In this document: piece after piece, positions 8,706 to 15,909 of the stretch
Layout of the letters: the number at the start of each line of letters is the position of its first letter
Numbering within the stretch: position 1 is the stretch's first letter
Assembly (NCBI GenBank): GCA_023953835.1
Contig: JAMLJB010000004.1
Span: 62,001 to 126,000 of the forward strand
DNA length: 64,000 bases
Source: Rhizobiaceae bacterium
GTDB lineage: Bacteria > Pseudomonadota > Alphaproteobacteria > Rhizobiales > Rhizobiaceae
Reading direction: 5' to 3'
The notes under the pieces: model-generated
What the model saw: the letters and a program-made list of their open reading frames with translations, nothing else
Databases searched by the model: none
Told to the model about the DNA's origin: nothing
Position numbers and translations under genes: made by a program

Positions 8706-9095
8706 ATGAACAAGCCAGATATTCAGGCGGAAATGATGACGGGGCAGGATGGTCCCGAAGGCAAACTGAAGTTGATTGCGTTTCGCTTCGAGGTTTTCGA
8801 TCTTCCCGCACTTGATGGTGAGGAGGATGAATTGGAGGATGCCGGAGAGATAATGACCGCCGCCGTCAACAACGTTGGCTCTATCTTCCAAAAGTTCGCC
8901 AATCGGCGCGTTCCGGATGACTTTCCGACACAAGAGGAGGTCGATACTCTGAATGTGGATTTAGCAAAGATGGCCGATCGTTTGGCCGATGCAATCGCCA
9001 AACTGACGAATGCCGCATGGTGGATAAGTCACGAAGAGCGGATCAATGATACTGACGTTTACGAGTTCATTGTTGATGCGGCCGACCGCGCTTGA
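8706..9095 (+). CDS. Hypothetical acidic protein
   Basis: A 129-residue, strongly acidic soluble protein (FDLPALDGEEDELEDAGEIM region) with mostly helical prediction. I do not recognise a family. The ATG at 8706 is chosen over one at 8664 because GGGAG lies just before it and the product begins MNKPDIQAEMM. It is the last gene before the site array that begins at 9160. Confidence 0.6.
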   Translation: MNKPDIQAEMMTGQDGPEGKLKLIAFRFEVFDLPALDGEEDELEDAGEIMTAAVNNVGSIFQKFANRRVPDDFPTQEEVDTLNVDLAKMADRLADAIAKLTNAAWWISHEERINDTDVYEFIVDAADRA

Positions 9096-9159
9096 GCCAA
9101 GCGTTTAGGCGGTCGTGATTGTTCACCAAAGTGGAAAGCGGAAACTGAGGTCGAGCCCG

Positions 9160-9208
9160 GGTCGCATAATTCCAAGGTGTTGTCGCGGGTTTTGGGATTT
9201 TTGCGACA
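9160..9208. repeat. dif-like site R1 (paired)
   Basis: The forward copy is at 9181-9208: arm TGTCGCGGGTT, spacer TTGGGA, arm TTTTTGCGACA; its outer TGTCGC and GCGACA are perfect inverted repeats. A degenerate reverse copy (arm GGTCGCATAAT, spacer TCCAAG) overlaps it at 9160-9187. It lies between convergent gene ends (9095 and 9226) and is the left boundary of the cassette region. Confidence 0.7.
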
Positions 9209-9225
9209 GGCCGTGGAATCTGTCC

Positions 9226-9918
9226 CTAGTCACCTAACCAGCGAAACGCGCGGCGCAGGAACGCTTGCCCCTCATCGGTGATCGGCGGGCCGTGCGCTAC
9301 AATCACCTTTTCCGTAGGCCATGCCAGAATACGCCGGAGAGATTCACGCGCGGCATGTCGGTCGGTGAAGGCGACCCGAAATTTTCGCGGCACCGTAGGT
9401 TCGGCGGCCGTCATCAGGTCCAGTCGGGCAACAAGCGCCCGCCAGCCCTTGAACCATCCGCGCGGGAATTGCTGAATCAGATCGGTGAAAATCGCGGTCC
9501 CGCTCTGGCGGTGAAAGAAAACGACTTCCGTTGTGATCCGGTTGCCCCACATGATCGCGTGGTCAATCTCCCCTGCCCATGCCGCGATAGGGCCATCGCT
9601 GAAATCAGCGTCGAACCTAATATCCTTGCGTTTCTCCCGCAGGCCGGGCGGCGCATAGACCGTGGCGTCAGGATATGCCCGCTGCCAGTCGCCAAGGAAT
9701 GTGTGATGGAGGGAGTTGGGAGGGACCAGATACCGCACCGCCCCCAACGTCTCGACCTCGGCGCGAAGATCGTCCGTGAGCGCCGTTGGCGACCAAAGGA
9801 CCAGATCGCTATTGCTCAACCTCATGATGGTCATGCGGGTGGGATAGCGAAATCCGGCCGCCGCCGTGACCGTTGGCCCGTCCGTGATCCAGATATTCGG
9901 GCCGAACTCCTTTAGCAT
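9226..9918 (-). CDS. DUF4336 family protein
   Basis: A 230-residue protein of the DUF4336 family, which resembles metallo-beta-lactamase-fold proteins but without a proven function. The N-terminus reads MLKEFGPNIWITDGP and the core shows SLHHTFLGDW and FTDLIQQFP blocks. It is divergent from the TetR-type gene at 9973, with a perfect palindromic operator in the 54-bp gap, so it is the likely target of that repressor. Its 3' end lies 18 bases from dif-like site R1. Confidence 0.8.
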   Translation of the reverse strand: MLKEFGPNIWITDGPTVTAAAGFRYPTRMTIMRLSNSDLVLWSPTALTDDLRAEVETLGAVRYLVPPNSLHHTFLGDWQRAYPDATVYAPPGLREKRKDIRFDADFSDGPIAAWAGEIDHAIMWGNRITTEVVFFHRQSGTAIFTDLIQQFPRGWFKGWRALVARLDLMTAAEPTVPRKFRVAFTDRHAARESLRRILAWPTEKVIVAHGPPITDEGQAFLRRAFRWLGD

Positions 9919-9937
9919 GGCGGTTGCCTCGCTAATG

Positions 9938-9953
9938 TTTACAGGAGTGTAAA
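9938..9953. promoter_or_regulatory. TetR-type operator
   Basis: Perfect inverted repeat TTTACA-GGAG-TGTAAA in the 54-bp space between the divergent DUF4336 and TetR-family genes. Its position over both promoters fits repression of both genes by the adjacent regulator. Confidence 0.7.
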
Positions 9954-9972
9954 TTTATACCATTGTGTAGAT

Positions 9973-10578
9973 ATGGCAATCCCGAAGCGAACGGAACGGT
10001 CCCGAATCCTAATCCTCGATGCTGCCGACGCGGCGTTTCGGGAGAAGGGATTTGCTGCCACTTCCGTTGAGGAAATCGCGATGCGGGCGGGCCTGACCCG
10101 CAAGACGGTCTACAATTTGTTCGCCTCGAAAGACGAAATCGCCTCGCAGCTCATAGCCCGCGTGGAAGCAAACGACGCGCCCTATCGCGATCGAATAGAG
10201 GCCGGCGGCGATGTGCTTCCCTTGCTCGAAAGCGTCTTTCTCGACAGCGCGCGCTGGTGCTTGGCGAACCCCTCGCTTGCGAAGCTGGCCCTTGTCCCGG
10301 CCGAGCGGCCATCCCTTGAGCCGCCCCCCGATCGACCATCATTCCAGCGGCTTGTCAGAGATATTCTGATACTCGGCCAACGGCAGGGTGTTATTCGCAA
10401 GGATGATGACCCCAATTTCATGGCGTTGGTTCTTCTTGGAATCTACGGGCAGGCGATGCTTTCAGCCCTCGCCGGAGGGCAGTTCACCGAGGCCGAAATC
10501 AGACACATCATCCGTATCGTCGTTGAGGGCATCGGGGAGTGTTCATCGCGGCGAGGTGTCTTGTCGCGCAACTCCTGA
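9973..10578 (+). CDS. TetR/AcrR family transcriptional regulator
   Basis: A 201-residue repressor. The N-terminal TetR helix-turn-helix covers about residues 10-57 (ILDAADAAFREKGFAATSVE, then AGLTRKTVYNLFASK), followed by a helical ligand domain. It is divergent from a DUF4336 gene and the palindrome between them is its probable operator. The last residues, LSRNS and the stop codon, are encoded inside dif-like site R2: the TGA is part of the site's spacer TCCTGA. The tautomerase gene at 25887 ends in a site in the same way. Confidence 0.88.
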   Translation: MAIPKRTERSRILILDAADAAFREKGFAATSVEEIAMRAGLTRKTVYNLFASKDEIASQLIARVEANDAPYRDRIEAGGDVLPLLESVFLDSARWCLANPSLAKLALVPAERPSLEPPPDRPSFQRLVRDILILGQRQGVIRKDDDPNFMALVLLGIYGQAMLSALAGGQFTEAEIRHIIRIVVEGIGECSSRRGVLSRNS

Positions 10579-10589
10579 TATTTGTTGGT
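10562..10589. repeat. dif-like site R2
   Basis: Reverse orientation: arm TGTCGCGCAAC, spacer TCCTGA, arm TATTTGTTGGT. It overlaps the stop codon of the TetR gene and ends 1 base before the stop of the convergent GST gene. Confidence 0.65.
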
Positions 10590-10590
10590 A

Positions 10591-11223
10591 TCAACCCGGC
10601 GTTGATATTAGCGCGTCGTCGATTTCGCGTGCCCGCACCGCTGCGGGGCGCGCCGTTAGGTGTGCTGTGTATTCTGCAAACCCCGGTCGGTCTGGTAAGG
10701 TGCCGAGCCTCCTTCCCCAGAGGATTTGCGAGCCCACATAGACATCCGCGGCGCTGAACGCCTCCCCGGTGGCATAGTCCCGCCCGTCCGACAGCATCGC
10801 GGCAAGCGCGTCGGCAACCAGCTCCAGCGAGCCGTACCCGGACCGCCCTCGCGCCTGTGGGTCGTCGGGCAGATCGAAACCGAAGGAGGCATTGGTAATC
10901 GCCGCCTCACCCGGCCCGGCGGCGAAGAACATCCAGCGCAGGTAGGCCGCACTCGCGCGGGTGCCCGGGGCCGGGGCGAGCCCCGCCTCGGGGAAGGCTG
11001 CGGCGAGGTAGGCGCAGCAGGCGGCGGCTTCGGTCACCACGGTGCGCCCATGCTGCACGGCCGGCACCTTGCCCATAGGGTTGATCGCCAGATAGTCGGG
11101 CGATTTCATCTGGGGTCCAAAATCCAGTATCCGCGCCTCGTAAGGCTGACCCAGTTCCTCCAGCATCCAACGCACAATGCGTCCGCGTGACATAGGATTT
11201 GTGTAGAAGATGATATCGGACAT
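10591..11223 (-). CDS. Glutathione S-transferase family protein
   Basis: A 210-residue glutathione S-transferase. The N-terminal thioredoxin-like domain shows FYTNPMSRGRIVRWMLEELG, the INPMGKVPAVQHG cis-proline loop and the TEAAACCAYLA segment that binds the gamma-glutamyl group; the C-terminal domain is helical with FSAADVYVGSQIL. The ATG at 11223 has GGAAGGAGG upstream. The same frame is open upstream through dif-like site R3 into a DUF1127-like sequence (to 11439), which could give a chimeric reading, but the ribosome binding site argues for the normal GST start. Confidence 0.88.
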   Translation of the reverse strand: MSDIIFYTNPMSRGRIVRWMLEELGQPYEARILDFGPQMKSPDYLAINPMGKVPAVQHGRTVVTEAAACCAYLAAAFPEAGLAPAPGTRASAAYLRWMFFAAGPGEAAITNASFGFDLPDDPQARGRSGYGSLELVADALAAMLSDGRDYATGEAFSAADVYVGSQILWGRRLGTLPDRPGFAEYTAHLTARPAAVRAREIDDALISTPG

Positions 11224-11251
11224 GGGCGATGCCTCCTTCCCGGTCGCGAAG

Positions 11252-11279
11252 TGTAACGGGTTTCGGGATTTTCGCGACA
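11252..11279. repeat. dif-like site R3
   Basis: Forward orientation: arm TGTAACGGGTT, spacer TCGGGA, arm TTTTCGCGACA. It lies 29 bases upstream of the GST start and exactly where the DUF1127-like reading frame loses similarity to its family. Confidence 0.7.
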
Positions 11280-11439
11280 GATCATCGCCAGAATGGTTTT
11301 TTACCCTCTCGACCGCTTCACTTCTACTGATGCCAAGATCGCGAAGCTGGTCGTCGTCCATTTCACGAAGGTCGCTGCGTTGACGCCATCGATCCAGCCA
11401 CAAACGGAAAACCGGCAGCAGCGCCCGGATCACCCGCAT
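11280..11439 (-). pseudogene. DUF1127 protein remnant
   Basis: From ATG 11439 the minus strand encodes MRVIRALLPVFRLWLDRWRQ and then LREMDDDQLRDLGISRSEAVER, a clear DUF1127 sequence. Instead of a normal short C-terminus it runs without a stop through dif-like site R3 into the GST gene. The natural 3' end therefore appears to have been replaced at the site junction. DUF1127 proteins are small Arg-rich proteins, in some cases RNA-binding; here a product would be abnormal. Confidence 0.6.
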
Positions 11440-11585
11440 GGATGGGAACCGCAACCACAGTGGCGCGCGGGATGCGATTGATTGACGAAGGTTATCTCGA
11501 CAATGGATCGGTCGCTGGTCTTGCCAACACGCTCGGCGTGGGTACTCGCCATTTCCTGCGCCTGTTCATGCGCCATACCGCCTAA
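11406..11585 (+). pseudogene. Ada/AlkA-type fragment (AraC-like HTH part)
   Basis: One frame reads APGSPAWMGTATTVARGMRL, then DNGSVAGLANTLGVGTRHFL and a stop at 11583-11585. This is the inter-domain and AraC-like helix-turn-helix region of Ada/AlkA alkylation-repair proteins. The metal-binding N-terminal and glycosylase or methyltransferase C-terminal parts are absent, so it is a relic. It overlaps, antisense, the start of the DUF1127 remnant. Confidence 0.55.
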
Positions 11586-11639
11586 TCGTTTTTCAACCTG
11601 CCTTGGTTAGACTACGGTGGACGTGTTGGTGCTCTCCCG

Positions 11640-12125
11640 ATGATCTATACTCAGCCCCCAGACGCGCTTTCGCATCAGTTTGCTCCGGGAACCGTTCGAC
11701 GCGTGTTGGGTGGTTATCTCCTGGCAGGGCTTTCCGCAGGTTTGACCATCGCCATCATAGCCACCATGACGAATATGCTTGCAGGCAAAGCCGGCGGCGG
11801 CCATTGGGGCGGTTTGATTGGTGCTGCACTCATCCTTTCGATTGTCGCTTCGGGATTCGTTTTTGTTCTCACCTTCATTCCCGCCGCGATCTTCATTGTT
11901 TGGAGCGAGGCCCGCAGTTACCGGAAATGCGGTGTCCATGTTGCCGCAGGCATAGGCATGTCCATCCTCGCGATACTTTCCTTGCACGCTACGAATGGCG
12001 GCAGCGATCTTGCCTCGACCCCTGATGCCATCGCCGGAATGCTCGGTGGTGGCATAGTGGCCGGAGCCGTCTATTGGGCCATTTCCGGCAAACGGGCGGG
12101 GAATTGGCGACACGAATCGGCTTGA
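11640..12125 (+). CDS. Small integral membrane protein
   Basis: A 161-residue hydrophobic protein with four predicted membrane helices: about residues 22-44, 57-84, 99-113 and 130-146 (for example GGYLLAGLSAGLTIAIIATM and LILSIVASGFVFVLTFIPAA). It is glycine-rich (AGKAGGGHWGGLIGAA). I recognise no family. The start ATG 11640 lies close to the Ada-like relic. Its stop is 12 bases before paired site R4. Confidence 0.6.
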   Translation: MIYTQPPDALSHQFAPGTVRRVLGGYLLAGLSAGLTIAIIATMTNMLAGKAGGGHWGGLIGAALILSIVASGFVFVLTFIPAAIFIVWSEARSYRKCGVHVAAGIGMSILAILSLHATNGGSDLASTPDAIAGMLGGGIVAGAVYWAISGKRAGNWRHESA

Positions 12126-12137
12126 TAAGCCCTACTC

Positions 12138-12191
12138 GATAGCGCAAATCCTGAAACCCGTTACGATGCAGAATTCGGGATTTTCGCGACA
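12138..12191. repeat. dif-like site R4 (paired, 54 bp)
   Basis: A reverse copy at 12138-12165 (arm GATAGCGCAAA, spacer TCCTGA, arm AACCCGTTACG) and a forward copy at 12164-12191 (arm CGATGCAGAAT, spacer TCGGGA, arm TTTTCGCGACA), offset by 26 bp. The whole is an imperfect 54-bp inverted repeat. The same 26-bp offset recurs at R9 and R14. Confidence 0.7.
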
Positions 12192-12216
12192 GGTGAGAAT
12201 GCAAATAGGAAAGCCC

Positions 12217-12678
12217 ATGCGAATTAGGACAGCCCATGCGGATGACGCCGAAGGTGCATGTGAAGTTCTTCGCAGGTCGATCAAGGAGCTATGTGTTGCT
12301 GACCATGGCGACGATCTACAGTCGATTGAGGGGTGGCTTAGCAACAAAACACCCGAGAATGTCCGGTCTTGGATTGCTGCCCCGACACAGCGTCTGTTGG
12401 TTGCCGAAAAGGATGGGAGAATTGTCGGCATAGGAGGCGCTACAGAGGCTGGCGAGATCACGTTGAACTATGTATCGCCGGATGCTCGATTTCAGGGGGT
12501 AAGCAAGGCGATCTTGGCCGCGCTCGAAGGGTATCTACGCGAGAAGGGACAGAAGCGCAGCACCCTTTCGAGCACTCTTACGGCGCATCAATTCTATTGC
12601 ACTGCTGGCTATGAGAACGCAGGCGAGCCGCAAGCATGGGGCAAATTGCGCAGTCAGCCGATGGCGAAGACGTTATAA
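12217..12678 (+). CDS. GNAT family N-acetyltransferase
   Basis: A 153-residue acetyltransferase that would transfer acetyl from acetyl-CoA to an unknown amine. Core elements are MRIRTAHADDAEGACEVLRR at the N-terminus, RLLVAEKDGRIVGIGGA (strands 2-4), YVSPDARFQGVSKAILAALE (the acetyl-CoA loop, here FQGVSKA in place of the usual Q/RxxGxG/A) and a C-terminal HQFYCTAGYE, the usual FYxxxGF motif. The ATG at 12217 (GGA six bases upstream) gives the typical N-terminus; an in-frame ATG at 12199 is possible. It is the only gene between sites R4 and R5. Confidence 0.82.
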   Translation: MRIRTAHADDAEGACEVLRRSIKELCVADHGDDLQSIEGWLSNKTPENVRSWIAAPTQRLLVAEKDGRIVGIGGATEAGEITLNYVSPDARFQGVSKAILAALEGYLREKGQKRSTLSSTLTAHQFYCTAGYENAGEPQAWGKLRSQPMAKTL

Positions 12679-12684
12679 GTCGGT

Positions 12685-12712
12685 TGTCGCGGAAATCCTG
12701 ATTATTGCGGCA
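12685..12712. repeat. dif-like site R5
   Basis: Reverse orientation: arm TGTCGCGGAAA, spacer TCCTGA, arm TTATTGCGGCA; outer TGTCGC and GCGGCA are inverted repeats with one mismatch. It sits between the convergent ends of the GNAT gene (12678) and the WYL regulator (12732). Confidence 0.7.
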
Positions 12713-12731
12713 GGCGGAAGCCGAACGCAGA

Positions 12732-13424
12732 TCAGAGATTGGAGAACAGTTCGTGGCGCGCACGCCATTCGGTGCGTAATCCATCGCCTTCGCCTGCAAA
12801 GAAGCTGTCGGCTGCGATGCAGGCATCCATGCGGTCGGCACGGAAATGTCGGAAATCCTGTCGCAGCTCACACCAGGCCGCAAGGATGACGTTATCCACG
12901 TAGTAAACGAGCGCGATCGGCCGAACGGTGCGCTCGGTGCAACGAGCCTGAGCGTCCTGATAGCGCAGATGGAGCTTCCGTTCCTCCCGGATCGCTTGTC
13001 GCATCGTCCGATACTCCACCGGGGAAGGAGGAATGGCGTTCCAGCGGGAAACGTGTAAGGGCGATCCTTCAATTCGGCTGGCGTTCGCGTCAGGGAGAAT
13101 GTCAGTGATCTTCTGGCTGACGCGAGAGGCGGCCGCCAACAGGTCGGCATCGCCGGTCCGTCCGATCAGCGAGAGGCCGACGACAATCGCCTCGACCTCA
13201 TCGGCGGTGAACATAAGCGGCGGCAGGTCGAAGCCTTCGCGCATGACATAGCCAATGCCGGCCTCGCCTTCGATCGGCACCCGCATGGCCTGCAACGCGA
13301 TAATATCCCGATAGACAGTTCTCGTGCTGACTTCGACGGTCCTGGCTATGTCGTGGGCCGCCACCGGCCGGGATGCACGCCGCAGAATCTGAATAATCTC
13401 GAACAGCCGGCTTGATCGGCCCAT
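12732..13424 (-). CDS. WYL-domain (YafY-type) transcriptional regulator
   Basis: A 230-residue regulator. An N-terminal DeoR-like winged helix covers about residues 1-60 (LFEIIQILRRASRPVAAHDI, VSTRTVYRDIIALQAMRVPI, then GIGYVMREGF), followed by the WYL ligand-sensing domain (LHLRYQDAQ, VRPIALVYYVDNVILAAWCE and RHFRADRM). It is divergent from a NIF3-like gene and two EamA transporters; inverted repeats in the gap are probable operators. The ATG at 13424 lies within one of three copies of the sequence ATGCTGAC. Confidence 0.88.
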   Translation of the reverse strand: MGRSSRLFEIIQILRRASRPVAAHDIARTVEVSTRTVYRDIIALQAMRVPIEGEAGIGYVMREGFDLPPLMFTADEVEAIVVGLSLIGRTGDADLLAAASRVSQKITDILPDANASRIEGSPLHVSRWNAIPPSPVEYRTMRQAIREERKLHLRYQDAQARCTERTVRPIALVYYVDNVILAAWCELRQDFRHFRADRMDACIAADSFFAGEGDGLRTEWRARHELFSNL

Positions 13425-13462
13425 GCTGACTTCCCTCGTATTTCGCGACCTCTACCACGATG

Positions 13463-13485
13463 ATGCTGACACACCTTGTCAGCAT
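13463..13485. promoter_or_regulatory. Operator-like inverted repeat for the WYL regulator
   Basis: Perfect 8-bp inverted repeat ATGCTGAC / GTCAGCAT with a 7-base spacer in the divergent gap. A third copy of the half-site (CATGCTGAC, 13422-13430) covers the start codon of the regulator, so autoregulation plus control of the transporter operon is likely. Confidence 0.55.
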
Positions 13486-13569
13486 GGCCGCGATTATGCT
13501 GGCGACGATTTCCAATCGCGGGAGGGCACGGAAGTGGTCGCGCAGGGTTTTGAAACGAAGTCGGCGCGT

Positions 13570-14001
13570 ATGGAGCGGATGTGTCTTCTGGCGTTTCAAG
13601 CGCCGGCCGAAGACGTGGACCGCATCATGGATGCGGTGGTTAAGGTAACGCCGCTCGCCATGGGAAACTACGACAGCAATGCCTATCAGTCGGGATCGGG
13701 CATCGAGCGCTATCGTCCGCTCGAAGGCGCTGCCGCTGGTGCGGAAACCGAAGTTCGTAAGCGGCCGGGCACCGTCGAAATCTCATTCGAGCTTCCCGAT
13801 GAACAGCAACTCATTGAACAGGTGATCGAGACGATTTTCCAGACCCACAGCTATCAGGAGCCGGTCATTCGGGTCCAATCCGTGCTCACCAGTCGCTCCA
13901 AGGGCCTTGACGACAGCGCCAATCCGAACCGCTGGTGGAACACGACAGGGGATTGGAAAAAGAAGGCCGACGAGCAGAGCGCTGGCGCTGAACGGCAATG
14001 A
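13570..14001 (+). CDS. NIF3/YqfO-like domain protein
   Basis: A 143-residue protein resembling the CutA-like domain inserted in YqfO/NIF3 proteins: MCLLAFQAPAEDVDRIMDAV, GNYDSNAYQSGSGIERYRPL, then VEISFELPDEQQLIEQVIET and HSYQEPVIRV. The start is uncertain (ATG 13570 or 13579; the frame is open further upstream through the operator region). Its stop overlaps the next start (ATGA at 13998-14001), so it is translationally coupled to the EamA transporter. The metabolic role is unknown. Confidence 0.7.
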   Translation: MERMCLLAFQAPAEDVDRIMDAVVKVTPLAMGNYDSNAYQSGSGIERYRPLEGAAAGAETEVRKRPGTVEISFELPDEQQLIEQVIETIFQTHSYQEPVIRVQSVLTSRSKGLDDSANPNRWWNTTGDWKKKADEQSAGAERQ

Positions 14002-14939
14002 GCGCGGCCGAATACCGCCTTGGGCTGCTGTTGGTCACGGCATCGGCTATAGCGTGGAGCACGGCGGGCTTCTTCACCCGTCTCATTCCGCTGGATAGTT
14101 GGACCCTACTAGCTTGGCGCGGTGTCTTCGGCGCACTCGGCATCGCGATCGTGATTGTCGCCCTGGAGCGCCGTAGCGCATGGCAGAAGGTTCGGGATAT
14201 GGGCTGGCCCGGTTGGCTGTTCGCCGCCGTCTCGGCGCTCGGGATGGTGTTTTTCATCACCTCGCTCAGGCATACGACCGTTGCGCATGTTGCTGTGATC
14301 TACGCGACGGTCCCCTTTATCGCCGCCGCTTTCGCCTGGCTCGTGATGCGGGAGCGGCCGTCTCGGAATGCCGTCTTTGCCAGCTTTACCGCGTTGGTCG
14401 GGATCATCCTGATGGTCGGGCTTGGCGTAGAGGGCGGCCTGTTCGGAGATCTTCTGGCATTCGGCATGACCCTTTGCATGGCAGGAATGATGGTCATCGC
14501 GAGGCGGTTCCACAACATTCCCACTATGCCAGCCGCGTGCCTGTCGGCCCTGTTGAGCGGGCTGGTGTGTTGGCCGTTCGGGGAACCGCTCGCCGTCTCC
14601 GGACACGAGCTGCTTCTGTTGAGTCTGTTCGGCCTCGTGAACTCGGCTGTCGGCCTTACCCTGTTCACCCTCGGAGCGCGATTGCTGCCGGCGATCGAGA
14701 CGGCGTTGATCGGCTCCCTGGACGCGCCGCTCGCCCCGTTATGGGTCTGGCTGGCTTTCAACGAGACGCCGAGCGGCAGCACGCTTATCGGCGGATTGAT
14801 CGTCTTCGCTGCCGTCGCCATTCACATCATCGTGGAGGCAAGGAAACGGCAGGACACCGTTCCTATGCAGGGTAGCGGGTTGACCGGTTGCCTTTCGACA
14901 CCTCAAATCAGCGGTGACGCGGACACCAGCGGGCCGTGA
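13998..14939 (+). CDS. EamA/DMT family transporter
   Basis: A 313-residue inner-membrane transporter with ten predicted helices in two EamA repeats. The first repeat begins LLLVTASAIAWSTAGFFTRL; the second is around LFGDLLAFGMTLCMAGMMVI. The signature FNETPSGSTLIGGLIVFAAV is near the end. Substrates of such drug/metabolite exporters include amino acids and nucleobases; the present one is unknown. It is coupled to the preceding NIF3-like gene and followed 15 bases later by a second EamA gene. Confidence 0.85.
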   Translation: MSAAEYRLGLLLVTASAIAWSTAGFFTRLIPLDSWTLLAWRGVFGALGIAIVIVALERRSAWQKVRDMGWPGWLFAAVSALGMVFFITSLRHTTVAHVAVIYATVPFIAAAFAWLVMRERPSRNAVFASFTALVGIILMVGLGVEGGLFGDLLAFGMTLCMAGMMVIARRFHNIPTMPAACLSALLSGLVCWPFGEPLAVSGHELLLLSLFGLVNSAVGLTLFTLGARLLPAIETALIGSLDAPLAPLWVWLAFNETPSGSTLIGGLIVFAAVAIHIIVEARKRQDTVPMQGSGLTGCLSTPQISGDADTSGP

Positions 14940-14954
14940 AGGGGGAACGGAAAG

Positions 14955-15848
14955 GTGAGAGCGGGAGAGGTAGTGCAGACATCGAGCATCCCTGTTGCGG
15001 GATCGCTCTATATCGTTGCATCGGCGTTGATGTTTGCAGCCTCCGGAGCTGCCGCCAAACTGCTTTCTCCCGACCTTACGACGTTCTCACTGGTTTTCTG
15101 GCGCAACCTGATCAGCTTCGCCTGCGTGCTTCTATGGTTTGCGCTTTTCGGTTTTCCTACGCTACGATCCGAGAAGCTTCATCTTCATATTGCGCGTGGC
15201 GTCGCTTCCTATCTCGCCTTCCTGACCTATTTCTACGCGATCAGCGCGATCCCTCTCGCCAATGCAGTCCTCCTGCAATCGACGTCGCCTATTTTCATTC
15301 CCATTCTGGCTTTGCTTGTGCTTCGTCGTTTATCTGACCGGAACGTATGGATCGGTGTGGTGATAGGCTTCCTTGGCGTTGCCCTTGTTCTGAAGCCTGC
15401 GGAAATGACCGTTTCGATAGGGGAAGCGGCCGGCCTCGCCGCTGGAGCACTCGGCGGGGTGGCGGCGTTGGTGATCTGGTGCATGGCGGAAACTGAATCC
15501 GCGCAGCGTCAGATGTTCTATTTCACCCTATTCACCCTTGCCTGTTCCATCGTCATGCTGCCCTGGACGTGGCAAATGCCCACGCTGAACCAGATATTGC
15601 CCCTGCTTGCCGTTGGGATATTCTCGACGCTCGCGCAATTATTTTTCGCGTTGGGGTGTACCGTTGCGCCGGCCGACAAGGTGGTTACGTGGAGCTACAC
15701 ATCGGTGATCTTCGCCGGATTGATCGGTTTTCTCACCTGGAACGAGCGGATCGACTTCGTTGCCGCATTGGGAATGGGCCTCGTGGTTATCGGCGGAAGA
15801 TGGGCGTCGCATATCCGACGCCAACGCCCTGCAACCTGCGAATTGTGA
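14955..15848 (+). CDS. EamA/DMT family transporter
   Basis: A 297-residue membrane exporter with ten helices. It shows the end of the first EamA repeat in YFYAISAIPLANAVLLQSTS and the second in IFSTLAQLFFALGCTVAPAD, then LTWNERIDFVAALGMGLVVI. The GTG at 14955 is preceded by a purine-rich GGAACGGAAAG. It is only moderately similar to the neighbouring transporter, so this is not a recent tandem duplication. Two EamA proteins in one operon may form a heteromer or export different substrates. Confidence 0.83.
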   Translation: MRAGEVVQTSSIPVAGSLYIVASALMFAASGAAAKLLSPDLTTFSLVFWRNLISFACVLLWFALFGFPTLRSEKLHLHIARGVASYLAFLTYFYAISAIPLANAVLLQSTSPIFIPILALLVLRRLSDRNVWIGVVIGFLGVALVLKPAEMTVSIGEAAGLAAGALGGVAALVIWCMAETESAQRQMFYFTLFTLACSIVMLPWTWQMPTLNQILPLLAVGIFSTLAQLFFALGCTVAPADKVVTWSYTSVIFAGLIGFLTWNERIDFVAALGMGLVVIGGRWASHIRRQRPATCEL

Positions 15849-15893
15849 TGGTGACTGGACACGCCGAAGATACCAAACGCCCAGGGTTGCCAA

Positions 15894-15909
15894 TGCTGCA
15901 AAAATCGGG
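15894..15909. repeat. dif-like site R6, left half (split by IS)
   Basis: Left arm TGCTGCAAAAA (15894-15904), then T plus CGGG of the spacer; the right half is at 17570-17585 beyond the IS. Joining the halves with one CGGG restores spacer TCGGGA and arm TTTTCGCGACA. CGGG is present on both sides as the IS target duplication. Confidence 0.65.

Noticed and set aside
13437..13450. Possible site arm ATTTCGCGACC in the WYL/NIF3 gap
   Set aside because: One arm matches 9 of 11 positions but neither the spacer nor the left arm does; treated as chance.
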